DNA of 64,000 nucleotides from Chlamydiota bacterium (GCA_027451825.1 DAIDHZ010000005.1:1-64000); one strand, 5' to 3'. Numbered from the stretch's first letter, positions 1 to 8,752 are shown. Translations and numbers: made by a program. The notes: generated by a model not told the origin, from the sequence alone.

Positions 1-232
1 TCGGGGCACTGACTAACGCTAATCAGGAAAACGCCCCGAAAAAATGCTCTTTTTGTTAGTTTTGCAATTCCCTCAAACGTTATGCTCTGGAAGAAAGACT
101 GTCAGATCACGAGGATGTAATCGTATCATAAATCACCAATTAAAATAATAATAAAGAAATTATACAAAACAAAACAATTTAACGTAAGAATAACCATTTT
201 TTTAAAGATAGTACAAAAATCTTTAAAATGAT
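1..232. promoter_or_regulatory. gene-free window edge with AT-rich leader
   Basis: No gene is visible here. Positions 1-38 can form a hairpin with TCGGGGC / GCCCCGA arms and a long loop. Positions 121-232 are extremely A+T-rich and include TAATAATAA, like the leaders in front of other lineage-specific genes in this window (19978, 30760, 39370, 52975). This probably holds the promoter of the following membrane-anchored protein, but I cannot assign -35/-10 boxes with confidence. Confidence 0.3.
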
Positions 233-901
233 ATGCAAAATTTTATGATGAAAAAGATCTTGCTATCTCTAGGGGTATGTATCCTTGCCCTCACCGCTTT
301 GATGGGGATCGCATGGATTCAAAAAACGGCCATTTTCGCTCATTTTCTCTCCGATGAAATGAGGGTGAAGGTGACACTTCAAGATCTTGACATTACAAAA
401 AGAAACATCACTTTAACAAATCTTTGGATCGGCAATCCTCCTTCTTCTAAAGCATCCACCTCTTTTTCATCCCAATGGATCGAACTCAATACACATCCAA
501 CATTCATTTTTGACAACCCAATGATCATCGATCAAATCACCATTTCTGATATTGACATCGGGATTGAGTACTATGAAGACCAAACAACCAACTGGGATTA
601 TATCCTACGGTCAACGGCTAGAAGGAAAAAAGATAAAAACTATCTGATTCGAACCTTGATCCTTACCAATCTCACAGTCACTGTCACTTCAAAAAATGGC
701 ACAAAGAAACAATACCCAACAATCGATCGGATGGAATTTCATAATATCAGCAGTGAATCTGGATTCCCAGTTGAAGAAATTGAAAAAGCCATCTTCAAAA
801 AGGTGATGCAAAATCTCTTTGACAAGCTCAATCTTTTCAAAAAAACCCCTTTTGACAGCCTACCCAAAAGCGTTCCCTCAAAACTCTTTCAATTATTTTA
901 A
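233..901 (+). CDS. membrane-anchored hypothetical protein, possibly AsmA-like
   Basis: A 222-residue protein with one N-terminal hydrophobic segment (about residues 8-28) behind a short basic start, then a soluble, beta-rich region with motifs such as LDITKRNITLTNLWIGNP. That N-terminal anchor followed by D-x-T-x-x-x-x-x-L-x-x-L is reminiscent of AsmA/TamB-type periplasmic proteins, but this is inference. It would sit in the inner membrane facing the periplasm. Met-5 or Met-6 could equally be the start; no convincing Shine-Dalgarno decides it. The stop codon lies directly against palindromic element B1, and the convergent gene behind the element ends in the element's other end. Confidence 0.6.
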   Translation: MQNFMMKKILLSLGVCILALTALMGIAWIQKTAIFAHFLSDEMRVKVTLQDLDITKRNITLTNLWIGNPPSSKASTSFSSQWIELNTHPTFIFDNPMIIDQITISDIDIGIEYYEDQTTNWDYILRSTARRKKDKNYLIRTLILTNLTVTVTSKNGTKKQYPTIDRMEFHNISSESGFPVEEIEKAIFKKVMQNLFDKLNLFKKTPFDSLPKSVPSKLFQLF

Positions 902-1066
902 TAACTCAAGTTGCTAGTCGATCGTTAGACGACTACGGAGCGAGAGGGCTGAGGTCGAGGATTTCGCGACGAGTCTTAGAGTAAGAACTTCTGGACGAGG
1001 AGCGAAATCCTCGAGATCGGCACTCGCAGCCCGTAATCGTCAACGAGCGACTAGCAACTTGAGTTA
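902..1066. repeat. palindromic element family B, copy 1 (165 bp)
   Basis: The ends are inverted repeats (TAACTCAAGTTGCTAGTCG at the left, its complement at the right), and the arms stay complementary with mismatches almost to the centre near 985. The same 165-bp sequence occurs in opposite orientation at 29175-29339. It fills the gap between two convergent genes exactly: the plus-strand gene stops at 899-901, and the minus-strand gene's TAA is the element's own terminal TTA (1064-1066). It could act as a bidirectional terminator. No transposase is encoded, so it is best described as a miniature inverted-repeat (MITE-like) element. Confidence 0.85.
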
Positions 1067-1366
1067 ATAAGACTTTTCTTTCCTAGGCACAACAGGATCC
1101 TCCACTACGCACCGAACACGTCCCACGCATTGATCTCCGAGAAATGAAAATCCATAGATCTCAACCCGACCAAGTCTCTTGGACTGCAAATACTTAAACT
1201 CATCAAACATCACTTTCACAGCTTGAGCAGTCCTCTCTTCTGACTTTTGCAACACAGGTCTGTTCAATCTAATTTGGCTAGAATTTTTCCATGCCACAAG
1301 AACAACCCGATCTGCAAGCAAACCAGCTGTCCACACAAACTCAATAAAATTCCCCGGAAAACTCAT
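1064..1366 (-). CDS. small hypothetical protein
   Basis: About 100 residues, without signal peptide or membrane segment; a central FVWTAGLLADRVVLVAW hydrophobic stretch and a basic C-terminus. I do not recognise the family. The start chosen is the ATG at 1366 because AAGGAG lies just upstream; a longer reading frame (to 1405) lacks such a site. Its stop codon is formed by the end of palindromic element B1, so its last residues may have been altered by insertion of the element. Role unknown. Confidence 0.5.
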   Translation of the reverse strand: MSFPGNFIEFVWTAGLLADRVVLVAWKNSSQIRLNRPVLQKSEERTAQAVKVMFDEFKYLQSKRLGRVEIYGFSFLGDQCVGRVRCVVEDPVVPRKEKSY

Positions 1367-1506
1367 TTTCTCCTTCCATCTTTTTAAAAAGAAAATTATA
1401 CCCAAAAAAACTTTCTACATCAGATCTAATCTTTTTTTGAAAACGTATATACTTTTTTTGAAAATAGTCTTTTTCAATGTATCTTTAAAAAAACAGTTGT
1501 TTTATA

Positions 1507-2124
1507 ATGAGACTGGGTAAGGAAGAGGCTTTTTTGAAAGCACATACAACAAAACTCTACAACTGGGCTCTTGAAAAAGCAGGATCCAAAAAATCCTCCT
1601 TTTGGATGAGCGTCTTGTTTTTTTTAGAAATCGTGCTCTTTTTACCTTTGGATGCAATTTTAATCTTTTTTTGCATGCAAAACCGCTCTAAAATATTTCT
1701 CTACGTTTTGCTGGCGGCTGTATTCTCTACTCTGAGTGGACTCACTGGCTATTTACTAGGCCATTTTCTTTGGGATCTGATTGGTCCCTATATTGTCCCT
1801 CATCTGATTTCTGCAGCCTCATTTGCAAAAGCAGCAGGTCATTTCCAAGCCTATGAAAATTGGGCCGTCTTTTTTGGCGCCCTCCTTCCCTTTCCTTTAA
1901 AAGTGTTAAGCCTGTCTGCAGGAGTTTTTCATCTGGGAATTACCCCTTTTATTTCGTATTTCTTCTTAGCTCGAACCGTCCGATTTCTCATCATCGGAGG
2001 CGCGATGCAACTGTGGGGAGAAAAGGTCAAAAGTTTTGTCGACAAACATTTCCATCGAGTCATCGTTCTCATTGGGGCCAAAATTGCAGCCGCTTTTGCC
2101 ATCCTTTGGGTGCTTGCCAATTAG
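1507..2124 (+). CDS. YqaA/DedA-family membrane protein
   Basis: A 205-residue integral membrane protein with about five hydrophobic segments. The central block (GYLLGHFLWDLIGPYI ... FFGALLPFPLKVLSLSAGVF) matches the SNARE-associated/DedA superfamily, YqaA branch: a GYxxG turn and an R/P-containing re-entrant region. DedA proteins are inner-membrane proteins implicated in lipid (undecaprenyl-phosphate or phospholipid) flipping and membrane homeostasis. It lies 59 bp upstream of rnhB on the same strand and may be cotranscribed. Its reading frame has no competitor of similar quality. Confidence 0.8.
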   Translation: MRLGKEEAFLKAHTTKLYNWALEKAGSKKSSFWMSVLFFLEIVLFLPLDAILIFFCMQNRSKIFLYVLLAAVFSTLSGLTGYLLGHFLWDLIGPYIVPHLISAASFAKAAGHFQAYENWAVFFGALLPFPLKVLSLSAGVFHLGITPFISYFFLARTVRFLIIGGAMQLWGEKVKSFVDKHFHRVIVLIGAKIAAAFAILWVLAN

Positions 2125-2183
2125 TTCTTTAGTATAATTCAATCCATCGATACACTCGTCATCTAAAAATTTTAGACGTCTTT

Positions 2184-2792
2184 ATGAAGAGCTTACTGCT
2201 CTATGAAAAAAAGCTACATGCTCAAGGATTCAAGCGCATTGCCGGAGTTGATGAAGCAGGCAGAGGGCCTCTTGCCGGACCCGTTGTCGCAGCAAGCTGC
2301 ATCTTGCCTCAAGGAGTCGTTTTTCGCGGCGTCAATGATAGCAAACAACTCTCTGAGGCTCTAAGGAATCAACTCTTTCAACAAATCACAGAGCATCCCA
2401 ATGTCATTTTTGGTATTGGAAGCGCAAGTGTTGAAGAAATCGATGAATCTAATATTCTACAAGCAACTCTTCTTGCCATGCAAAGAGCCGTACAAAATCT
2501 TTCAGAAGTTCCCGACTATCTTCTCATCGATGGAAATAAGGCGCCTCATTTTTCGATTCCGACGCTAACCATTGTGGAAGGGGATTGTAAATCGGCATCG
2601 ATTGCAGCGGCATCCATCATTGCTAAAGTAACAAGAGATCGATGGATGGAAGAATTAGATAAAAAATGGCCGCAGTACGGCTTTAAGAAACACAAAGGAT
2701 ATGGAACCAAAGCACACCGGGATGCTTTGGTTCAATGGGGACCATGCCCCATCCACAGAAAAACATTTTCTTATGAAGCGGATCCTTCTTGA
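2184..2792 (+). CDS. rnhB: ribonuclease HII
   Basis: A 202-residue enzyme that cleaves the RNA strand of RNA-DNA hybrids and removes single misincorporated ribonucleotides. The N-terminal GVDEAGRGPLAGPVVAA block carries the first catalytic Asp-Glu; LIDGN and the later SIIAKVTRDR complete the family pattern. Length is normal. In Chlamydia trachomatis rnhB (CT029) follows rplS on the same strand; here it is inverted and its last 22 bases overlap the 3' end of rplS tail to tail, an arrangement that implies a local inversion. Confidence 0.95.
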   Translation: MKSLLLYEKKLHAQGFKRIAGVDEAGRGPLAGPVVAASCILPQGVVFRGVNDSKQLSEALRNQLFQQITEHPNVIFGIGSASVEEIDESNILQATLLAMQRAVQNLSEVPDYLLIDGNKAPHFSIPTLTIVEGDCKSASIAAASIIAKVTRDRWMEELDKKWPQYGFKKHKGYGTKAHRDALVQWGPCPIHRKTFSYEADPS

Positions 2793-3163
2793 GTCGCTTC
2801 TTCACGAGCAGTTTCTTGAACGTATTGTTCTTTAACCTTCGCAGATTTTCCAGAACGTCCTCTGAGATAATACAATTTCGCTCTACGCACTTTCCCTGAA
2901 CGAACCACTTCAATACTTGCAATTCGAGGACTATGAACTAAAAAGACTCGATCCATACTAGAACCATATGCTGTACGATACAAAGTAAACGTCTCAGAAA
3001 GACCTTTTCCTTTTCTCGCTACAACAGTTCCCGTAAAGGCCTGGAGACGCTCTTTTTCCCCTTCAATAATACGGGTATTTACACGAACTGTATCCCCAAT
3101 ATTAAAAACGGGAACTTCAGCTTTCATATATTCTTTTTCTAACTCTTCAATCACAAGAGACAT
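2771..3163 (-). CDS. rplS: 50S ribosomal protein L19
   Basis: A 130-residue large-subunit protein at the 30S-50S interface. The signature FNIGDTVRVNTRIIEGEKER and FTGTVVARKGKGLSETFTLY is plain. The C-terminus (KVKEQYVQETAREEATQEGSAS) is longer than the usual ~115 residues and is acidic; part of this tail lies in the 22-bp convergent overlap with rnhB. The start overlaps trmD by 17 bases, so the two are probably translationally coupled in the ffh-rpsP-trmD-rplS operon. Confidence 0.95.
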   Translation of the reverse strand: MSLVIEELEKEYMKAEVPVFNIGDTVRVNTRIIEGEKERLQAFTGTVVARKGKGLSETFTLYRTAYGSSMDRVFLVHSPRIASIEVVRSGKVRRAKLYYLRGRSGKSAKVKEQYVQETAREEATQEGSAS

Positions 3164-3836
3164 ATTCTTTTCCTTGCACTAAATCGGGACGAACCCGGCA
3201 TGTTTTTTCTATTGCTTTTTGTTTACGGAATTTACGGATCTCTGCATGATGTCCTTCTCGAAGAACTGCAGGAACTTCCATCCCCTCAAAAACTTCCGGC
3301 CTTGTATAATGAGGTCCATCAAAAATCCCTTCTTGGAAAGAATCTTCAAAAGCCGCATCCGGGTGACCGATAACCCCAGGTATAAAACGAGATACAGCAT
3401 CTACGAGAACGATGGCAGCAGCGCAACCACTCGTCAATACGTAATCTCCAATACTGATCTCTTCATCCACATACTTCGCTAAAACGCGCTCATCAATCCC
3501 TTCATAATGACCGCAAAGAAGAACCAAATGCTCTTCTTTTGCAAGCTCCTGACACTTTTTAGCAGTAAGCAATGATCCTTGAGGAGAAAGATAAATCACT
3601 CGAGATCCATGCCTTCTCACACTTTGAATTGCTTTTGCCACCGGTTCCGGACAAAGAACCATACCAGGACCGCCGCCAAAGGGACGATCATCCACCCGCC
3701 GCCGATTTTCGGCAAAATCCCGAATGTCTACATGTCGAATGTTGAGCAAACCATTTTCCCTAGCTCGCATCAACATACTGACATCAAACGGCCCTCGAAA
3801 ATAAGAGGGAAAAAGCGAGAGGATATCGACGTCCAT
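3147..3836 (-). CDS. trmD: tRNA (guanine37-N1)-methyltransferase
   Basis: A 229-residue SPOUT enzyme that methylates G37 of tRNAs reading CNN codons, preventing +1 frameshifting. Visible hallmarks are the N-terminal DILSLFPSYF, PFGGGPGMVL, LLCGHYEGIDERV and IGDYVLTSGCAAA, which form the trefoil-knot AdoMet site. It starts one base after rpsP stops and overlaps rplS by 17 bases, in the classical rpsP-trmD-rplS cluster. The rimM gene, often present in this cluster, is absent as in other chlamydiae. Confidence 0.96.
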   Translation of the reverse strand: MDVDILSLFPSYFRGPFDVSMLMRARENGLLNIRHVDIRDFAENRRRVDDRPFGGGPGMVLCPEPVAKAIQSVRRHGSRVIYLSPQGSLLTAKKCQELAKEEHLVLLCGHYEGIDERVLAKYVDEEISIGDYVLTSGCAAAIVLVDAVSRFIPGVIGHPDAAFEDSFQEGIFDGPHYTRPEVFEGMEVPAVLREGHHAEIRKFRKQKAIEKTCRVRPDLVQGKEYVSCD

Positions 3837-4148
3837 TTACGCTTTACGTTTTGCTCTTCGCTTTGCTGTTTTTGCAACTTGAGCTGCAGTCAACCCTTTA
3901 ACAACATCTGGAGAAGTCTTTCCAACAAGACTCTTCACTCGGTCGCTAATTTGAGCACCAACACCCAGCCAATATTGAACGCGGGATACATCCACAAAAT
4001 AATTTTTATCATTCGGAGCAAATGGGTTATACCACCCCAATTTCTCTACATACTTTCCATCTCTCGGGTTACGAGAATCGGTTACAACGATACGAAAACG
4101 CTGGCGGCTATTTGCCCCTTGTTGTCTCATACGTATAATCAACGCCAT
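3837..4148 (-). CDS. rpsP: 30S ribosomal protein S16
   Basis: A 103-residue small-subunit assembly protein. MALIIRMRQQGANSRQRFRIVV and the downstream NPRDGKYVEKLGWYNP are the family signature. The C-terminus has a basic tail (KTAKRRAKRKA). Ten bases overlap with the end of ffh, implying translational coupling; trmD follows immediately. Same order as chlamydial CT025-CT026-CT027. Confidence 0.96.
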   Translation of the reverse strand: MALIIRMRQQGANSRQRFRIVVTDSRNPRDGKYVEKLGWYNPFAPNDKNYFVDVSRVQYWLGVGAQISDRVKSLVGKTSPDVVKGLTAAQVAKTAKRRAKRKA

Positions 4149-5503
4149 TTGTTACCTTTCATTTGATTTTTGATATCTTCCAATCCTGAAAAACCAGGAA
4201 ATCCCTTCATTTTTTTAAGATCGGGCATATTTTTAAAAAGCTGCTTCATTCGCGTGAACCCTTTCACCATACGATTCACTTCTTCTAAAGCAACGCCGCT
4301 GCCTTTAGCAATGCGCTTACGACGCGAATGAGACATCTCTACTTTTTCTTCTCTTTCCTCTGGAGTCATTGACAAAACAATCGCCTCAACTTGAACGAAC
4401 TGTTTATCAGAGAAATCTAAATCTCCAAGAGCACCCATTCCGGGGAGCATCTTTAATAGGCTCTTCAAAGAGCCCATCTTTTTAACCATTCCCATCTGCT
4501 GTAAATAATCAGCATAGGTAAATGTCGCTTTGCGGAGCTTTTGCTCCATCTTGAGAGCTTCTTCTTCGTTAAAATGCTCTTCTGCCTTTCTTACCAAATT
4601 AATGACATCGCCCATTCCCAAAATACGATCTGCCATCGATTTTGGGTTAAAGAGCTGAAAATCACCAATTTTTTCGCCAACCCCCTCAAACTTCAAGGGT
4701 TTTTTCGTAATATAGCGAATCGAAATCGCAGCACCGGCTCTCGCACTTCCATCCAACATGGTGAGGATCGTGCCTGTAATTCCAACACCTTTATCAAATT
4801 CCGTCGCCACTCTCACAACATCTTGGCCTACCGCCGCATTCGCCACGAACAAAACTTCTGAAGGAGTCAAAAGAGATGCCATCTCAGACAATTCCTTCAT
4901 CAAAGCTTCATCCAAATGAAGCCTTCCTGCCGTATCCACAATCAGAACATCATATTTTTCAACTTGAGCCTTCTCTAAAGCTTTTTTCGCAACTGATACA
5001 GGCTTCGCGTCTCCGTCAATGCTAAATACATCAACGCCAATATCTCGCCCTAGTTTCTTAAGCTGCTCAACGGCTGCAGGTCTTTGCAAGTCACAGGCTG
5101 CAAGAAGAATTTTTTTTCCTTTCTCCTGCTTTCCAATATAAGCTGCTAGTTTTGCACAAGTTGTCGTTTTCCCAGAACCTTGCAATCCGCAAAGCATCAA
5201 AACAGATGGCTTCTTATTCAACTCTAAAGGAGCTTCCTCGCTCCCCATCAAAGCCACGAGCTCATCATGGACAATTTTAATAAATTGCTGCTGAGGAGCA
5301 ATGGACTTTAATACACTCTCTCCGAGAGCTTTTTCCTTTACGCTATTCACAAACTGACTTACGACGCCAAAATTCACATCAGCATCCAACAATGCTAAAC
5401 GGATCGTCTTAACAGCTTCGGAAATATTGTCTTCCGTCAACACCTTCTTCCCGGCGATTGAAGAAAACAAACCCTGTAATTTTTCAGTGAGAGAATTAAA
5501 CAT
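4139..5503 (-). CDS. ffh: signal recognition particle GTPase Ffh
   Basis: The 454-residue protein subunit of the signal recognition particle, which binds signal sequences and 4.5S RNA and delivers ribosomes to FtsY. N domain (1-90), G domain with GLQGSGKTT (about 105-113) and DTAGR (about 190), and a methionine-rich M domain (from about 295) ending in an FPGF-type tail. Oddity: the G4 guanine-specificity motif reads TMLD where most Ffh proteins have TKLD, and the neighbouring DAMTGQD and DGDARGG positions read NAAVGQD and DGSARAG. The SRP RNA is also in this window (52836-52933). First gene of the ffh-rpsP-trmD-rplS set; element A1 lies directly upstream. Confidence 0.95.
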   Translation of the reverse strand: MFNSLTEKLQGLFSSIAGKKVLTEDNISEAVKTIRLALLDADVNFGVVSQFVNSVKEKALGESVLKSIAPQQQFIKIVHDELVALMGSEEAPLELNKKPSVLMLCGLQGSGKTTTCAKLAAYIGKQEKGKKILLAACDLQRPAAVEQLKKLGRDIGVDVFSIDGDAKPVSVAKKALEKAQVEKYDVLIVDTAGRLHLDEALMKELSEMASLLTPSEVLFVANAAVGQDVVRVATEFDKGVGITGTILTMLDGSARAGAAISIRYITKKPLKFEGVGEKIGDFQLFNPKSMADRILGMGDVINLVRKAEEHFNEEEALKMEQKLRKATFTYADYLQQMGMVKKMGSLKSLLKMLPGMGALGDLDFSDKQFVQVEAIVLSMTPEEREEKVEMSHSRRKRIAKGSGVALEEVNRMVKGFTRMKQLFKNMPDLKKMKGFPGFSGLEDIKNQMKGNKWR

Positions 5504-5518
5504 AATAGTTCAAGGCAA

Positions 5519-5682
5519 TATACCGAAACAACTTGAAGAATCGGGATTTCGGCAAGAAGGCTCCTCAAAATTCGCATTCGGAACGAATGACCATTGCCCT
5601 AGGGCAAGGCATGAGTGAGAATTCGAATTTTGAGGTAAAGCCGACGCCGCCGAAAACCGATTCTTTAAGTTGTTTCGGTATA
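5519..5682. repeat. palindromic element family A, copy A1 (164 bp)
   Basis: The outer 25 bases are inverted repeats (TATACCGAAACAACTTGAAG at the left, CTTTAAGTTGTTTCGGTATA at the right) bounded by TA on both sides, consistent with insertion at a TA dinucleotide. The centre contains GCCCTAGGGC. Read from TAC at 5521, the element has no stop codon on the plus strand (starts Y-R-N-N-L-K-N-R-D-F, ends S-C-F-G-I-E); the minus strand is also open in the corresponding frame. It separates prmC from ffh, which are adjacent in other chlamydiae. Confidence 0.88.
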
Positions 5683-5697
5683 GAATACTCGAAAAAG

Positions 5698-6531
5698 TTA
5701 TTGCTTTTCAAGGAAAAAGAAACGATCTTTGCCGGAGTAGTCCTGAATCAACTCTCTCTTTTTCCAAATGGGAGATTCAAAGATTTGCTTTACCGCCTCT
5801 CCTTGGGTCGCTCCGATCTCCAAAAAGACCTTTCCTTGAGGATTCAAACATGCATCTATATCCCGACTCAGTCTCTCATAAAACGTTAAGCCGCTCGAGC
5901 CCCCGAAAAGAGCCAAATGCGGCTCAAAATCTCGAACGGAAGGATCCAAATGCAACAATTCTTGAGATGAAATATAAGGAGGGTTGCAAACTAAAATATC
6001 CACTTTATCTTCCATCACCGAAGTAAAATCGCCAAGACGAGCAGCCACTTCAACCTCATTTCTTTTGGCATTTTCGCAAGCAAGACTTAAAGCATCTGAA
6101 GAAATATCTGAAATGATCACATGAAGCTGAGGAAATTTCTTTTTTAAAGAAATTCCAATGCAGCCCGATCCCGTACATAAATCCCATAAAGACGTTGCAT
6201 TCCCCATCCGTTTTGCCACAAGATCAACCAACACTTCAGTCTCCGGACGCGGAATTAAAACACGAGAATCAACTCGAAAGAGACATCCAAAAAAAGAGAC
6301 TTCTCCAAGAATATATTCTAAAGGCTCTCCCCTTCCCAGCCGCTTCAGCCATTCTTTGAATGGGATCAATTCCCCATCCAGTAAAGGACGATCAAATTGC
6401 ATATAAAGATCAATCCTCTTGATCCCCAAAAAATGCGCTAAAAGATCTTCAGAAAGACGCTTCGCTCTTTCAATTCCTTTTTTTTGCAAAAATGCACTGG
6501 AGAGTAAAAGAATTTCAGATACCGGCTTCAC
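5698..6531 (-). CDS. prmC: peptide chain release factor glutamine methyltransferase
   Basis: A 277-residue AdoMet-dependent enzyme that N5-methylates the Gln of the GGQ motif of release factors. Visible are the N-terminal helical domain, [17 protein letters not shown] (AdoMet-binding loop) and the catalytic NPPYIS. It overlaps its substrate gene prfA by four bases, as in most bacteria, and its stop codon lies 16 bp from element A1. Confidence 0.95.
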   Translation of the reverse strand: MKPVSEILLLSSAFLQKKGIERAKRLSEDLLAHFLGIKRIDLYMQFDRPLLDGELIPFKEWLKRLGRGEPLEYILGEVSFFGCLFRVDSRVLIPRPETEVLVDLVAKRMGNATSLWDLCTGSGCIGISLKKKFPQLHVIISDISSDALSLACENAKRNEVEVAARLGDFTSVMEDKVDILVCNPPYISSQELLHLDPSVRDFEPHLALFGGSSGLTFYERLSRDIDACLNPQGKVFLEIGATQGEAVKQIFESPIWKKRELIQDYSGKDRFFFLEKQ

Positions 6532-7592
6532 GAACGGAGCTTCTCTTGATAAAAATGATTCACAAGAGGAACTGTCAAATCATCCAAATCCCCTTCCATC
6601 ACTCGATCTAACTTATAAAGAGTCAAATTAATACGATGATCAGTCACTCGGTTTTGCGGGAAATTATAGGTGCGAATACGCTCAGAACGATCCCCGCTTC
6701 CTACCTGACTCAAACGAAGAGAGGACATTTCTTCATGCGATTTGCGTCTTTGCTCTTCTGCGATTCTAGCAGAAAGAAGCCGCATTGCCTTTTCTCGGTT
6801 TTTATGCTGACTTCTTTCTTCCTGACAAGCAACCACTGTTCCGGTTGGAATGTGAGTAATTCGAACTGCCGAGTCAGTTCTATTGACGTGCTGACCTCCG
6901 GCACCGGACGCTCGATAGGTATCGATTCTTAAATCTTTTTCCTCAATACGAATCGTCTCATCTTCCGTTGGCTCTAATAATACAGCCACCGTAATTGCAG
7001 ATGTATGAACTCTACCTTGCGTCTCTGTTTCAGGAACACGCTGGACTCGATGAGTCCCTGCTTCGTACTGCATTAAACGAAATACATTTGTCCCTGAAAT
7101 CGAAGCAATATATTCCTTATATCCGCCCAATTCGGACTCAGATGCAGATAAAGGCTCGAATTTCCATTTTTTCATATCTGCATAATTGCGATACATACGG
7201 GCGCAATCAGCCACAAAAAGAGCCGCTTCATCACCACCGGTCCCCGCCCTTAACTCCAAAATAATACTACGACTATCTCGAGGATCCGGAGGGACTAAAA
7301 GCGTTTCAACTTGTTTATTTAAAAGTTCAATCGAAGATTCTAAACGAGAAATATCTTCACGAAGAAGATCAAGCATTCCCGGATCTTGTTCTAAAGACAA
7401 AAGGGACCGATTCTCCTCCAATTGCTTTTGTGAAGAGAGAAGATTTTCCCAAACCTCTTTCAACTCAAGCAATTGAGAGTGTTCTTGAGAAAGCTGACGA
7501 TACCGCTTCTGATCCGACAGAGCCTCGGGAGATCCCAGCTCTGTCTCAACTTCAGAAAGCCGCCTTAACAGCCGCTGAACCTTTTCGATCAC
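6528..7592 (-). CDS. prfA: peptide chain release factor 1
   Basis: A 354-residue class I release factor recognising UAA and UAG. The GGQ peptidyl-hydrolysis motif is visible in [18 protein letters not shown], and the anticodon-like loop region in the preceding domain. Length is normal. Overlaps of four bases with rpmE upstream and prmC downstream show tight coupling in the conserved chlamydial order rpmE-prfA-prmC. Confidence 0.96.
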   Translation of the reverse strand: MIEKVQRLLRRLSEVETELGSPEALSDQKRYRQLSQEHSQLLELKEVWENLLSSQKQLEENRSLLSLEQDPGMLDLLREDISRLESSIELLNKQVETLLVPPDPRDSRSIILELRAGTGGDEAALFVADCARMYRNYADMKKWKFEPLSASESELGGYKEYIASISGTNVFRLMQYEAGTHRVQRVPETETQGRVHTSAITVAVLLEPTEDETIRIEEKDLRIDTYRASGAGGQHVNRTDSAVRITHIPTGTVVACQEERSQHKNREKAMRLLSARIAEEQRRKSHEEMSSLRLSQVGSGDRSERIRTYNFPQNRVTDHRINLTLYKLDRVMEGDLDDLTVPLVNHFYQEKLRS

Positions 7593-7912
7593 TTTTTCTT
7601 CGTCGGTTTAGATTTAACTGCTGCTTTTTTCGCTTCTTCTTGCTTATCTTGCTCTTTCTTCACTTCTTCCACTTTACGCTGATACTTCTTCGCAAATTTA
7701 TCAACCCGTCCTTCAGAGTCAATAAATTGTTTTGCTTTTGTGAAGAATGGGTGAGAAGAAGAAGAAATAGGGACTCGGCATAAAGGATAGTCTTTACCTT
7801 CAAATTTACCTTTCTCTTTTGTCTGTAGCGTGCTACCAATCAAATAGCTTGTGCCTGTAGAAGAATCAACAAAAAGAACTTCTTGATACGCTGGATGTAC
7901 ATCTTTTTTCAT
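7589..7912 (-). CDS. rpmE: 50S ribosomal protein L31, type B
   Basis: About 107 residues. [26 protein letters not shown] and SSHPFFT ... GRVDKF are typical of L31. No CxxC zinc pair is present, so this is the zinc-independent (type B) form, as in Chlamydia. The start at 7912 was chosen by homology; the open frame continues upstream to 8035 but that part is unlike L31. The C-terminus carries an unusually long lysine-rich tail ([13 protein letters not shown]). A long inverted repeat lies upstream (7988-8049). Confidence 0.92.
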   Translation of the reverse strand: MKKDVHPAYQEVLFVDSSTGTSYLIGSTLQTKEKGKFEGKDYPLCRVPISSSSHPFFTKAKQFIDSEGRVDKFAKKYQRKVEEVKKEQDKQEEAKKAAVKSKPTKKK

Positions 7913-7987
7913 AAAACCGTATTTCCTTAAACAAAAGGAAGAGGATATCTCGTCTTTGCCAAAAAAACAAGAACAAAATACACAACG

Positions 7988-8049
7988 GCTCATAAAGTTA
8001 AGGTAAACAATATTCTCGAACCGGGATATGTTCACCTCAATTTATGAGC
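7988..8049. repeat. imperfect inverted repeat upstream of rpmE
   Basis: Arms GCTCATAAAGTTAAGGTAAA (left) and the complement of GCTCATAAATTGAGGTGAAC (right) flank a loop of about 13 bases. It lies between the stop of the duplicated-domain gene (8066) and the rpmE start (7912), both on the minus strand. It could be a terminator for the former, a leader or operator for rpmE, or a short dispersed palindrome; the sequence alone does not separate these. Confidence 0.5.
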
Positions 8050-8065
8050 AATGAAAATACACGTC

Positions 8066-8752
8066 TTATTCATCGACTGCTTGAGGCAATTCAGCGCTAT
8101 TCTCAAAAAAAATCTTCACCAAAATATCCTCTGCAGACAACTTTTTCCAATCAGGTCTTTCTTTATAAAAAGCACGACCAATAAAATCCATATGAATCGC
8201 CTTTGTAAAAAAGCCTCGAGATTCCTCTTGAAACTCTATCTTTTCACAAGGAATATCTCGACAAACAACCAAGGCCTCCCATTGATTTAATTGAACACGA
8301 CATTTTCTCCCATCAATCAAAATAATTTCACACTCAATTACAGGAAAACCATTCGTCTGTCTAGCATCTTCCCTCATTTGAACTTTTTGAACCATGTCAA
8401 CTAAGGATTGCGGCTCACCGGAAATATTCTTCTCAAAAATTCTTGCTAAAATATCTTTTGCATCTCCCGGATTCCAAGAAATTCTCTGACGAAATTGGCT
8501 ATAATCAAAATGAATTGCACAATCAAACGCAGAACAACTTTCGTTACTTTCAAATATTTTTTCTTGAGCTATCTCCCGAATCAAAGTCGCGATCTCCACC
8601 CAACTCAATTGAACATACTGACTTCTTCCATCCGTCAAAGTAATGTCACACCAATGCTTACAAGGAAAACCCTCCGCACAAAGACGTGATACTGCAATTT
8701 TTTTCACCATATCCGGAGAAATAAAATCTTTATTATCCAAAGAAACTTTCAT
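8066..8752 (-). CDS. hypothetical protein with tandemly duplicated domain
   Basis: About 228 residues built from two copies of an ~85-residue unit. In copy 1 the block CDITLTDGRSQYVQLSWVE is followed by an E-K-I-F region, AIHFDY and DAKDILARIFE; in copy 2 CEIILIDGRKCRVQLNQWE, C-E-K-I-E, AIHMDF and SAEDILVKIFFE correspond position by position. No signal peptide or membrane segment. I recognise no family. Start at ATG 8752 because AGAGG precedes it; a GTG codon one triplet earlier is possible. It sits between rpmE and tadA, an insertion relative to Chlamydia order. Confidence 0.6.
   Translation of the reverse strand: MKVSLDNKDFISPDMVKKIAVSRLCAEGFPCKHWCDITLTDGRSQYVQLSWVEIATLIREIAQEKIFESNESCSAFDCAIHFDYSQFRQRISWNPGDAKDILARIFEKNISGEPQSLVDMVQKVQMREDARQTNGFPVIECEIILIDGRKCRVQLNQWEALVVCRDIPCEKIEFQEESRGFFTKAIHMDFIGRAFYKERPDWKKLSAEDILVKIFFENSAELPQAVDE

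Noticed and set aside
5427-6026. Plus-strand frames over prmC/ffh
   Set aside because: They are antisense to well-supported genes; the only part with meaning is the element A1 frame.
7913-8035. 41-residue N-terminal extension of L31
   Set aside because: Not similar to any L31, and runs across the inverted repeat; the conserved MKKDVHP start is used instead.
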